NCBI GenBank assembly: GCA_024644775.1
Contig: JAHEHB010000093.1
Coordinates: 1 to 14,672, forward strand
DNA from: Deltaproteobacteria bacterium
Lineage (GTDB): Bacteria; Desulfobacterota; Desulfobacteria; Desulfobacterales; SURF-15
Direction of reading: 5' to 3'
DNA length: 14,672 nt
Shown here: in pieces, positions 1 through 6,899 of the stretch
How positions within the stretch are numbered: the stretch's first letter is position 1
Layout: each line of letters opens with the position of its first letter
The notes under the pieces: generated by a model
Seen by the model: only the letters and a program-made list of their open reading frames with translations
Database searches by the model: none
Told to the model about the DNA's origin: nothing
Program-made: the position numbers and the translations under genes

Positions 1-48
1 CTTACCAAATTTGCCATCCGCGAAGGATTGACTTCTCTGAATATATAA
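1..48 (+). CDS. C-terminal tail of a NarL/LuxR-family response regulator (partial)
   Basis: The first 48 bases read in frame 1 as LTKFAIREGLTSLNI followed by TAA. This matches the usual end of NarL-type response regulators, where the last helix of the LuxR helix-turn-helix domain reads like 'aELTKyAIREGLtsl'. The rest of the gene lies left of the window, so the receiver domain and its residues cannot be seen. The next gene (412-828) is a receiver domain of the same NarL class, and both genes are followed by related downstream DNA, so the two were probably tandem copies. The call rests on only 15 residues, but the pattern is very characteristic. Confidence 0.7.
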   Translation, partial: LTKFAIREGLTSLNI

Positions 49-411
49 TCGGGCTCCTGGCCGGACAAACTAAAGACGGACGTCGTCACTGCCTTTACAC
101 CGTTCATCTTTTTCGAACCTCGATTTCAGGTTTTTCGAAGACCATAATCAGATTCTCCCCGATTTACCGCTTTTTTTTCGTCGGTAATAATACCCCGCAA
201 ATTGAACCGTGGACCGTCGTAGACAACCGCGGATTTGATTCGTCCGGGCGGACGAGTATCCGGAAAAAAATGTACGTGCCTTTTCGGCGTAGTCTAATGC
301 AACGGCGTTATTCACTCCCTCGATGATAAGACAAAATAACGCCTGCTTCCCCGAATGCGAACGGTTGGGATCAAATTCAAATCAACGGCAGAGTGGGAAT
401 TGGGGGATAAC
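49..411. other. Intergenic region between the regulator tail and the receiver gene
   Basis: No credible gene lies in these 363 bases. The region holds one copy of a repeat (120-164) that recurs at 895-939. It also holds a T-run with near-symmetric flanks (TACCG, eight T, TCGGTA around 166-186) and a perfect 6-bp hairpin, TCGTCC-GGGC-GGACGA at 240-255. A TTGACT (28-33) and a TATAAT (44-49) are present but only 10 bp apart, so they do not form a standard promoter. The promoter of the receiver gene should lie here, but I could not identify it. Confidence 0.5.
120..164 (+). repeat. Regulator-flanking direct repeat, copy 1
   Basis: This copy pairs with 895-939. The first 21 bases differ at one position and share the core TTCAGGTTTTTCGAAG (125-140 and 900-915). 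The following 24 bases are more diverged but end in a shared TCCCCGATT. The copy starts 72 bp after the stop of the first regulator; the second copy starts 67 bp after the stop of the receiver gene. It could be a leftover of tandem gene duplication or a shared regulatory site. Confidence 0.6.
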
Positions 412-828
412 ATGACGATTCGTATTATGCTGGCAGATGATCGAAGGCTCGTGCGCCAGGTTCTCAGCGCTTTGATTGACAGGCAGCCCGGAATGGATGT
501 GGTGGCCGAGGCGGAAGACGGGCAACGGGCGGTCAAACTGGCCCACAAGGTGAAACCCGATGTCATCATCATGGATATCCACATGCCGGGTTTAAGTGGC
601 ATCGATGCCACCAGTCAAATCGTTTCCGAATTCCCCGAAGTCAAGGTGATCGGATTTTCAATGTATTCGGACAGTCAATTCGTGGCGGCAATGCTCAAGG
701 CGGGTGCCACCGGCTACGTGCTGAAGGATTGCGGTTTCGAAGAACTGGCCCGGGCGATTCATATGGTGCTCACCAACCGGACCTATCTGGGTTCGGGAAT
801 AGATGCACGCGAATTTGCAGGGCTCTAA
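412..828 (+). CDS. Stand-alone receiver (REC) domain protein, NarL class, no output domain
   Basis: This gene encodes a 138-residue protein made only of a CheY-like receiver domain. The key residues are present: acidic pair D9-D10, phospho-acceptor D55 in the stretch VIIMDIHMPG, S83 in the T/S position, and K105 in GYVLKD. It should therefore accept phosphate from a histidine kinase. The sequence style (VVAEAEDG, LKAGATGYVLK) is that of NarL/FixJ regulators, which are normally about 210-220 residues with a LuxR helix-turn-helix. Here translation stops just after the last receiver helix (TYLGSGIDAREFAGL). The ATG at 412 is chosen because GGGGG at 402-406 sits just upstream and the receiver fold begins at residue 2; an in-frame ATG at 355 would add an unrelated leader. 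It may be a truncated copy of the upstream regulator or a genuine single-domain phosphate sink or competitor. No kinase gene is in the window. Confidence 0.85.
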   Translation: MTIRIMLADDRRLVRQVLSALIDRQPGMDVVAEAEDGQRAVKLAHKVKPDVIIMDIHMPGLSGIDATSQIVSEFPEVKVIGFSMYSDSQFVAAMLKAGATGYVLKDCGFEELARAIHMVLTNRTYLGSGIDAREFAGL

Positions 829-894
829 TTCCGATAGCAGACGGATTGGCCTAATCTCATCTTTTTCCGGCTCTAAATGGTCCTTTCCCCGGTG

Positions 895-939
895 TCGAAT
901 TCAGGTTTTTCGAAGTTTTATTTCAGGGTGTCCCCGATT
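895..939 (+). repeat. Regulator-flanking direct repeat, copy 2
   Basis: This is the second copy of the element at 120-164, lying between the receiver gene and the CsgD-like gene. A shared TCATCTTTTTC also occurs a little upstream of each copy (near 104-114 and 857-867), so the similarity extends through the 3' flank with an insertion or deletion between. Within the copy, TCGAA and TTCGA form a short inverted repeat with a 9-11 base spacer, the kind of symmetry a dimeric regulator could bind. That role is speculation. Confidence 0.55.
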
Positions 940-1060
940 GAATGATGTTTTCTAAGTGATAACCATAACAAGTGGAAGTAGTGGGTAAAAATAATGGGGA
1001 AAACCGTTTGGGGCACCCCTATTACCTCTCCAGAGGGAGCGATGACGGCTGAAACAACCG

Positions 1061-1066
1061 AAAAGG
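1061..1066 (+). promoter_or_regulatory. Ribosome binding site of the CsgD-like gene
   Basis: AAAAGGAGAG at 1061-1070 contains a strong Shine-Dalgarno core (AAGGAG) 7-8 bases before the ATG at 1074. It fixes that start. Confidence 0.8.
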
Positions 1067-1073
1067 AGAGCAG

Positions 1074-1739
1074 ATGAGTGATAATCGAAAAATTTATATT
1101 CTCGGACCCCTGAAAGCTCAAAATGAGCTGATGGCTTCCTTTTTGGAACGTGAAACGGGGATACAATGCTTTGCATTCAGTAATTCCAACGATATACAGA
1201 TAAGTAGTAACGGTGCAAAACGGCAACCTTTGTTGACTCTTTGGGACTGCTTTTCGAAAGACCGCGAAGCCTGCGTACGGTTGTTGGAATCTGAGTGCAA
1301 AAGACTATTGGCAAAAGACTATGTGGCGTTTTTCAATGTAGCCCCGCATTTTGGGATCGAGCAAAAAGCAGTTGTACAAGGGGTGAAAGGTTTTTTTTAC
1401 CTGAGTGATCCAGTGGATACATTTCTAAAAGGAATTTCCACCATTTTTGAAGGCGATCTTTGGGCTTCTAGAAAAATTATCAGTGAGTGTTTCGCGAAGA
1501 TAAAAAGGACCCCAATTCCTTTTGAAGCCAATCCGGACTCTCTGACGTTTAGAGAGACAGAGATATTGGAAATGGTGGCCGCCGGTTACTCGAATTCTCA
1601 AATTGCAGAAAGGCTTTACATAAGTCTTCATACGGTCAAGAATCATCTTTACAGCACCTATAAAAAAATTAATGTACCAAGCCGGGTTCAAGCGGCACTG
1701 TGGGCCTCAAAGTATCTGCAGCCGACTCGACATGGTTAG
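1074..1739 (+). CDS. LuxR-family transcriptional regulator, CsgD-like
   Basis: This 221-residue protein has a C-terminal LuxR/GerE helix-turn-helix at about residues 157-215 (LTFRETEILEMVAAGYSNSQ... then HTVKNHL), the DNA-binding domain of NarL/CsgD regulators. The first 140 residues look like a degenerate receiver domain. The acidic pair expected near residues 10-12 is replaced by G-P, while D58 (LLTLWD) sits where the CsgD aspartate lies. The stretch at about 104-132 (KGFFYL, then GISTIFEGDLW) follows the spacing of the same region in E. coli CsgD, the activator of curli and biofilm genes. It probably acts as an unphosphorylated or ligand-gated DNA-binding protein. Its targets are unknown, and no curli or cellulose genes are nearby, so the CsgD symbol is not assigned. 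The RND operon downstream is a possible target but is separated by 447 bp. Confidence 0.85.
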   Translation: MSDNRKIYILGPLKAQNELMASFLERETGIQCFAFSNSNDIQISSNGAKRQPLLTLWDCFSKDREACVRLLESECKRLLAKDYVAFFNVAPHFGIEQKAVVQGVKGFFYLSDPVDTFLKGISTIFEGDLWASRKIISECFAKIKRTPIPFEANPDSLTFRETEILEMVAAGYSNSQIAERLYISLHTVKNHLYSTYKKINVPSRVQAALWASKYLQPTRHG

Positions 1740-1770
1740 TGCGGCATCGACCGTAAATTTGTAACGTTGT

Positions 1771-1924
1771 TAACTAGTGCCCATCCAGAAATGGCTAATT
1801 TTCGCAATATCGGCGTTAGGCTCCGAATTTTAATCCTCAAAATACTCAATGTATTCCTGTGGTTAAAATTCTCGCCCGCCTTGATCTTGCAAAAATTCTC
1901 TCATCCCTGGACGGACACTAGTTA
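1771..1924. mobile_element. MITE-like palindromic element with terminal inverted repeats
   Basis: This 154-bp element is bounded by 18-bp inverted repeats, TAACTAGTGCCCATCCAG (1771-1788) and CTGGACGGACACTAGTTA (1907-1924). They match at 16 of 18 positions once one is reverse-complemented. The palindrome CTAG lies inside both ends (1774-1777 and 1918-1921) and could be a target duplication. The interior is also self-complementary: AATTTTCGCAATATC (1798-1812) pairs with GATCTTGCAAAAATT (1882-1896) at 13 of 15 positions, and AATAC/GTATT (near 1842-1856) form the central hairpin. The whole unit can fold into one long imperfect stem. It has no room for a transposase, as expected of a non-autonomous miniature inverted-repeat element moved in trans. 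No second copy is in the window. Confidence 0.65.
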
Positions 1925-2177
1925 GCATCCCTTTCGTTGGGAAGGGTAACGCCGGGAAAACAGTCACACTATGATGGATTCCAACTGAACCGTCAATACC
2001 AAAAAATCGGGCCGATACTCGTTTTATCCAACAAAAAGAGGGCGATGACCCGATTGGAATGAGGAATGAACTCACTGTATTTTCAAATGCCCCTTGAAAT
2101 CGCTGAACGCAAACATCCAGCAGCATCTTGTTATCGTGCCAAATAGCCTTATCTTGTTGATTGAATACGGTCTTCCG

Positions 2178-2182
2178 GGAGG
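2178..2182 (+). promoter_or_regulatory. Ribosome binding site of the RND adaptor gene
   Basis: GGAGG (within CCGGGAGG, ending at 2182) lies 4 bases before the ATG at 2187 and 7 before the adjacent ATG at 2190. The second ATG has the more usual spacing, so translation may start one codon later. Confidence 0.6.
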
Positions 2183-2186
2183 TTAG

Positions 2187-3278
2187 ATGATGAAATCAAT
2201 ACTGAAGCTATCAACGGTACTAATGGTTGTGTTGTTGGGGATATATCCGGTTTGTGCCAAAGATCAACCAAAAAATGGGCCACCGGCGAATGTGCGTGTA
2301 TCTGAAACACGTAATGGAATGATCAAACCCACCGCTGAATTTATCGGAACCGTGTTTTACCAGGAGGTTTCCGAGGTAGCCTCTGAACTCAGCGGAATCG
2401 TTGATTCGTTTAATTTTGAAGAGGGACAACGGGTCAAAAAAGGACAAATTCTTGTAGTACTTCGTTCTGATTTACACGGAAAACGTCTTCAGGCAACCAA
2501 CGCATCCTATGAGCAGGCGCTCTCGGATCTTGAAAAAAAACGACTCGATCTCAAGAGAGTTCAGCGTCTCCTAAAAGAAAACTCCATTGCAGAACAGCGC
2601 TATGATGACGAACGGTTTAGTGTCAAGGGGCTTGAAAAGCGGGCGGCATCACTCAGAGCCCAGGTCGAACGTTTACGGCTGGAAATAGAGAAAAAAACGA
2701 TCCGGGCTCCTTTTGACGGCATCATTGTAAAACGACACGTTGACAGGGGGGAATGGTTGGCGGAGGGAGCGACCGTAGCGGTTCTTGCCAAAGACAATGT
2801 AATCGATATTGTCACGGAAGTTCCCGAAAAAATTATAAAGCATGTAAAATCCGGAATGGCGATCAATATAAAGGTCAATGGGTTTCAATTGACGGGCAGG
2901 GTTTTTGCGATCGTGCCCCGGGGAGATATATCAACCCGGACGTTTCCCGTAAAAATTAGGACAAAAAACCGTTTCGCGCTCATCGAAGGGATGGCGGCAA
3001 AGGTCAGTTTGCCAACAGGGCCTCAGGAAAAAACACTGCTGGTACCGCGAGACGCAGTGATTCCGATGTTTGGGAAAACGGTTTTATTTGCCATTGTGGA
3101 TTCCAGAGCGAAGATGATACCGGTGAAAATTACCGGTTATAACGGCATGAAGACGGGGGTTTTATCCCAAGCGCTAAAATCGGGGATGGTGGTGGTGGTT
3201 AAAGGAAATGAGCGCCTCAGAGATGGCCAGGCAGTGACCGTAGTTCCAATGGAAAGGGCGGAAAAGATTTCGAGTTAA
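2187..3278 (+). CDS. RND efflux system periplasmic adaptor (membrane fusion protein)
   Basis: This 363-residue HlyD/AcrA-family adaptor would link the inner-membrane pump encoded next to an outer-membrane channel. Residues 1-24 form a Sec signal peptide (MMKSILKLS, hydrophobic VLMVVLLGI, then PVCA before KDQ). The cysteine is not in a convincing lipobox, so a lipid anchor is unlikely. The first lipoyl half-motif is at about 65-94 (ASELSGIVDSFNFEEGQRVKKGQ). A coiled-coil hairpin rich in K, R, L and E follows at about 97-170. The second lipoyl half is at about 172-200 (IRAPFDGIIVKRHVDRGEWL). The rest forms the beta-barrel and membrane-proximal domains. Length and order are typical. The pump gene starts 4 bp after the stop, so both are one operon. 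Substrate specificity cannot be read from this sequence. Confidence 0.92.
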   Translation: MMKSILKLSTVLMVVLLGIYPVCAKDQPKNGPPANVRVSETRNGMIKPTAEFIGTVFYQEVSEVASELSGIVDSFNFEEGQRVKKGQILVVLRSDLHGKRLQATNASYEQALSDLEKKRLDLKRVQRLLKENSIAEQRYDDERFSVKGLEKRAASLRAQVERLRLEIEKKTIRAPFDGIIVKRHVDRGEWLAEGATVAVLAKDNVIDIVTEVPEKIIKHVKSGMAINIKVNGFQLTGRVFAIVPRGDISTRTFPVKIRTKNRFALIEGMAAKVSLPTGPQEKTLLVPRDAVIPMFGKTVLFAIVDSRAKMIPVKITGYNGMKTGVLSQALKSGMVVVVKGNERLRDGQAVTVVPMERAEKISS

Positions 3279-3282
3279 CATA

Positions 3283-6200
3283 ATGGACGCTATTAATTTT
3301 TCCATAACCAAACCGGTAACCATTATTGTGGGTGTAATCCTTGTGGTCCTCTTCGGGCTGATCGGTTTAAGGCAAATGCCGTACCAGTTGAGCCCCACGG
3401 TCATTGAACCGGAAATTTCAGTCACCACAATTTGGCCTGGCGCTACACCCTATGAGGTGGAGCGGGAGATTATAGAAGAGCAGGAAAGCGTCCTGAAAGG
3501 AATTCCCGGACTAAAAGAGATGGAAAGTTCATCCTTCAATAACCAGGGATCCGTCACGCTCAAATTCAATATTGGAACAAATGTGGACGATGCCCTGCTC
3601 CGGGTATCCAACAAAATAAACGAAGTCCCTTCATACCCTGATAACGTTGATAAACCAGTGATTACGGCAACCGGTGCATCCACGTCTCCGGTAATATGGA
3701 TGATCTTAAAAACAACGGAAGAGAATCCCGGATCTCCTTATACCTACCGGACCTACTTTGAAGACAATATCCGACAGTATCTCGAGAGAGTAACCGGTGT
3801 TGCCGATCTTTTCATCGGCGGCGGGGTGAAAAGGGAGATGCATATTGTGGTTGCGCCTGAAAAACTTGCCGCATTCGGACTGACCATAACCGATCTTATG
3901 AATATCCTGAGAGCAGAAAATATCAGCGTATCGGCCGGTACGATGGGTGTTGGCAGGCGCGATTACCGCATTCGGTCGATTGCCGAGTTTAAATCTCCGG
4001 AAGATATCAAAAACATCGTTGTCCAGTCCACAGGACAGCGCCGCATTAAAATATCCGATTTAGCAGATGTACATTTTGGTTATGACAAGCTAAGAACCGC
4101 CATGCTTCACTTGGGTAAAGAGGGTATTGCCGTCGGTGTCAAACCGGAACCGGATACAAACATTCTTCAAATGACCGATCGCGTTGAAAAAGTCGTTAAA
4201 TGGCTCAACGCAGAAAAACTCAAATCTGAAAAAATTTATTTGGATTGGGTCTACGATCAGCGCCCTTATATTCAAGGCGCCATTAATCTGGTTCAACGAA
4301 ATATCATCATCGGAGGTACACTTGCCGTCATTGTACTGCTCATATTTTTGAGGAGTTTTACATCAACCGTTGTTGTTGCCTTGGCAATTCCTATCAGTAT
4401 CATCGGCACCTTTATCTTAATGAATGCCCTGGGAAGAAATCTCAATGTGGTCAGTCTTGCGGGAATTGCGTTTGCTGTCGGCATGCTCATAGACAGTGCG
4501 ATCGTGGTGCTTGAAAACATTGATCGTCACAGAAATATGGGTAAATCCGCCTTTCAATCGGCGTACGATGGAACCCGTGAGGTTTGGGGAGCAATTCTGG
4601 CCTCAACGCTCACCACCGTGGCCGTTTTTCTACCGGTTATCTTTATGAAAGAAGAGGCAGGGCAACTATTTCGAGATATCGCCATCGCGGTAACGGCTGC
4701 AGTGAGCCTTAGCTTATTGGTATCGGTATCGGTCATTCCCATGTTTTCCAAACAATTGTTCAAATTCACGCATAAAAAAAAATCACAACACGCCTCTGAA
4801 AAAAAGTGGCGTGGTATCGGTTACTGGATTTCAGTTGGAATAATGTTCGTGGTTAGAGGTGTAACCCGAAATTGGTTGTCGCGAGGGGTCACCGTCGTTT
4901 TGCTGAGTGGCTTATCGATTGCTTCAACATTAATGTTGTTTCCTAAAATGGAATATCTACCACAGGGCAATCGAAATCTTGTCATCAATCTGCTGATTCC
5001 ACCTCCAGGGCTGTCTTTTGAGGAGCGGAAAAATATCGGAAAGCAAATCTATCAGACGAACGCCCCTTATTTTGGTAACGACCACAATGGATTTCCGGAA
5101 ATCGAACACATGTTTTACGTCGGTTCGGAGCAGATCATGCTTTTTGGTGCGGTCAGCAAACACGAGCAGCGCGCCGGTGAGTTAATCCCGCTGTTTATGA
5201 AAACGATCAATAGTATTCCGGGGATGTTCGGTGTAAGCCTTCAAGCGGGAATCTTTCAAACAAGTCTCGGCAGGGGTCGAAGTATTGAAGTGGATATCAA
5301 CGGGGATGAACTAAATCAGGTTGTTCGGATAGCGGGGATGATGTTTGGCGCCATCAAAAAAGAGATTCCAAACGCCCAGATACGACCGGTGCCATCCCTT
5401 GAGCTTCTTTTTCCGGAAGTTCGTCTTATCCCGGATAGAGAATATATCAAGGCAGTCGGCATGACCGCCAGGGATTTTGGTCTTAGCCTAGACGTTCTTA
5501 TGGACGGTAGAGATATCGGCGATTTCAAACAAGAAGGGGAGAAAAAAATTGACCTCGTGCTAAAAGCCTCTGAAGAAGACATCGACACACCGGAAAAACT
5601 CTATGATTCTCTAATTGCGGTTCCAAATGGAAAAATCATTCCGGTCTCTTCATTGGCAAAACTGGAAAGAACAGCCGGCATCACACAGATTCGCCACCTT
5701 GAACGGCAGCGGACAATCACGCTTCAAGTGACCCCTCCGGTTACCATGGCGCTCCAGTCCGCCATGGAAATCATCGATAAAAAAATCGTTACCCCGTTTG
5801 GAAAACAGGGTCTTTTGAAAGGAACGGAAGTTCAACAAAGCGGTGTTGCCGATAAACTTACGGAAACGAGGGAGGCCATCCAATGGGATTTCATATTGGC
5901 TGCTTTAATCGCTTATCTTTTGATGGCCGCACTTTTTGCTAATTTTATTTATCCGATCATCATCATGTTCACCATACCTCTGGCTGCAGCAGGCGGGTTT
6001 ATCGGGCTTAAACTCGTAAATTTGGGTATTGCCAATCAGCCGTTTGATATTCTAACAATGCTTGGGTTCATCATACTGATTGGCGTGGTTGTCAACAACG
6101 CCATTCTCATTGTGCACCAGGCATTAAATAACATTCGTCATAACAATATGTCACATCGTGAGGCGGTTTTAGAGTCGACTCGCACGCGACTTCGCCCCAT

Positions 6201-6486
6201 CTATATGAGTGCATCCACCAGTATCTTTGGTATGCTTCCACTCGTGCTGTTCCCCGGACCCGGATCTGAGCTTTACCGGGGTCTTGGTAGTGTGGTTTTG
6301 GGCGGATTAGCCTTATCTACCGTATTCACAGTATTGGTAATTCCGGCATTGTTGATGTTCGTCATTCGTATGGAAAAACTAGTGGAAACGGAAACCGGGC
6401 CCCATCTTAAGTTGCTAGATGCAACGGATCAAGCGAATCGCCAGAATATCGTTCCCAAAGAAAAAATCCATGCGGATAGGCCGTAG
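3283..6486 (+). CDS. RND-family efflux pump, inner-membrane subunit (AcrB/HAE1-like)
   Basis: This 1067-residue proton-driven exporter has normal RND length and the usual duplicated layout. TM1 is at about residues 10-28, followed by a large periplasmic loop (PGATPYEVEREI, VTGVADLFIGG). TM2-6 span about 338-490, a second periplasmic loop runs from about 560 to 865, and TM8-12 span about 870-1035. The TM4 signature reads GMLIDSAIVVLEN, so the first relay aspartate (D404) is kept but the second is S405. In TM10 the lysine of AcrB (K940) is replaced by N938 (VVNNAILIV). RLRPIYMSASTSIFGMLPL is the conserved TM11 region. It belongs to the hydrophobe/amphiphile branch rather than CusA-type metal pumps, judged by loop motifs. 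The gene has no strong Shine-Dalgarno and is probably translationally coupled to the adaptor. No TolC-like gene follows, so the channel must come from elsewhere. Confidence 0.93.
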   Translation: MDAINFSITKPVTIIVGVILVVLFGLIGLRQMPYQLSPTVIEPEISVTTIWPGATPYEVEREIIEEQESVLKGIPGLKEMESSSFNNQGSVTLKFNIGTNVDDALLRVSNKINEVPSYPDNVDKPVITATGASTSPVIWMILKTTEENPGSPYTYRTYFEDNIRQYLERVTGVADLFIGGGVKREMHIVVAPEKLAAFGLTITDLMNILRAENISVSAGTMGVGRRDYRIRSIAEFKSPEDIKNIVVQSTGQRRIKISDLADVHFGYDKLRTAMLHLGKEGIAVGVKPEPDTNILQMTDRVEKVVKWLNAEKLKSEKIYLDWVYDQRPYIQGAINLVQRNIIIGGTLAVIVLLIFLRSFTSTVVVALAIPISIIGTFILMNALGRNLNVVSLAGIAFAVGMLIDSAIVVLENIDRHRNMGKSAFQSAYDGTREVWGAILASTLTTVAVFLPVIFMKEEAGQLFRDIAIAVTAAVSLSLLVSVSVIPMFSKQLFKFTHKKKSQHASEKKWRGIGYWISVGIMFVVRGVTRNWLSRGVTVVLLSGLSIASTLMLFPKMEYLPQGNRNLVINLLIPPPGLSFEERKNIGKQIYQTNAPYFGNDHNGFPEIEHMFYVGSEQIMLFGAVSKHEQRAGELIPLFMKTINSIPGMFGVSLQAGIFQTSLGRGRSIEVDINGDELNQVVRIAGMMFGAIKKEIPNAQIRPVPSLELLFPEVRLIPDREYIKAVGMTARDFGLSLDVLMDGRDIGDFKQEGEKKIDLVLKASEEDIDTPEKLYDSLIAVPNGKIIPVSSLAKLERTAGITQIRHLERQRTITLQVTPPVTMALQSAMEIIDKKIVTPFGKQGLLKGTEVQQSGVADKLTETREAIQWDFILAALIAYLLMAALFANFIYPIIIMFTIPLAAAGGFIGLKLVNLGIANQPFDILTMLGFIILIGVVVNNAILIVHQALNNIRHNNMSHREAVLESTRTRLRPIYMSASTSIFGMLPLVLFPGPGSELYRGLGSVVLGGLALSTVFTVLVIPALLMFVIRMEKLVETETGPHLKLLDATDQANRQNIVPKEKIHADRP

Positions 6487-6610
6487 CTTTTGCTACTAAT
6501 TAATAGAGTAATGAAGTGACGGAGTGATACTCATAAGGTTGTTCGCTGCGAGTTACGCGTCGTGTGTTGAAATAGGCTCAAATTTTGATCTCGTTTTTGT
6601 TCTGACTCTT

Positions 6611-6756
6611 AGGTTTTTCAGACAAGGATTTGGAGCTCAGGGGTTGGGATTGAGCCACACAAATTACAATATGGCATTGCCGTACCTGTTTGGTCATTGA
6701 TTATTGGAATTTGGTGCTTGGGATTTGGGATTTTATCAGGTTTCTCAGACGAGGAT
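6611..6756 (+). repeat. Dispersed 19-bp direct repeat pair
   Basis: AGGTTTTTCAGACAAGGAT at 6611-6629 recurs at 6738-6756 with two transitions. The copies are 127 bp apart and flank the first 7-bp array. They may be the boundaries of a larger duplicated unit or a repeated protein-binding site. Confidence 0.5.
6704..6731 (+). repeat. Heptamer array, TTGGGAT type (4 units)
   Basis: Four contiguous 7-bp units are seen: TTGGAAT, TTGGTGC, TTGGGAT, TTGGGAT. Every unit begins TTGG. The array is exactly in 7-bp register and lies in non-coding DNA. Confidence 0.65.
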
Positions 6757-6824
6757 CGAAGGGTACGCAGTGAAAACGAAAATTTATTTGTGTTGTTGAG
6801 ACTTCAGTTGTTGCGTTTCTCACC

Positions 6825-6859
6825 CCTGACACCCGAAACCTGACACCTGACACCTCACA
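6825..6859 (+). repeat. Heptamer array, CCTGACA type (5 units)
   Basis: Five contiguous 7-bp units are seen: CCTGACA, CCCGAAA, CCTGACA, CCTGACA, CCTCACA. The array ends 40 bp before the PAS-PP2C start codon, so it lies in or near that gene's promoter or leader. Confidence 0.7.
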
Positions 6860-6899
6860 GACGATTCCGTGAAGCGTCCAATTCTTACTGTGTAAGGTA

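Larger units (their letters stand above)
1740..2186. other. Intergenic region upstream of the RND operon
   Basis: No credible gene lies in these 447 bases. The first part is occupied by a palindromic MITE-like element (1771-1924). Just after it is a short hairpin, CCCTT/AAGGG at 1929-1946. The stretch 1950-2150 has no recognisable coding content on either strand: the only long open frame, on the minus strand, runs out of the MITE-like element and resembles no family I know. A weak candidate promoter for the RND operon is TTGTTA (2128-2133), 16 bp, TATCTT (2150-2155); support is poor. Confidence 0.45.
6487..6899. other. Repeat-rich intergenic region before the PAS-PP2C gene
   Basis: I see no gene in these 413 bases. 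They contain two copies of a 19-bp unit, AGGTTTTTCAGACAAGGAT (6611-6629) and AGGTTTCTCAGACGAGGAT (6738-6756), 17 of 19 identical. They also hold two separate arrays of 7-bp repeats (6704-6731 and 6825-6859) and a small inverted repeat GCTCA/TGAGC around 6634-6655. No clear terminator for the RND operon and no sigma-70 promoter could be assigned. Confidence 0.5.

Noticed and set aside
28..49. TTGACT and TATAAT looking like a promoter
   Set aside because: The spacing is 10 bp instead of 16-18, and the stretch overlaps the coding end of the upstream regulator.
312..611. Minus-strand open frame opposite the receiver gene
   Set aside because: It overlaps a clear receiver-domain gene on the other strand, has no domain signature, and has low-complexity composition typical of an antisense shadow.
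1863..2126. Minus-strand 87-codon open frame upstream of the RND operon
   Set aside because: It ends inside the palindromic element, has no good ribosome binding site and resembles no known family; treated as chance.
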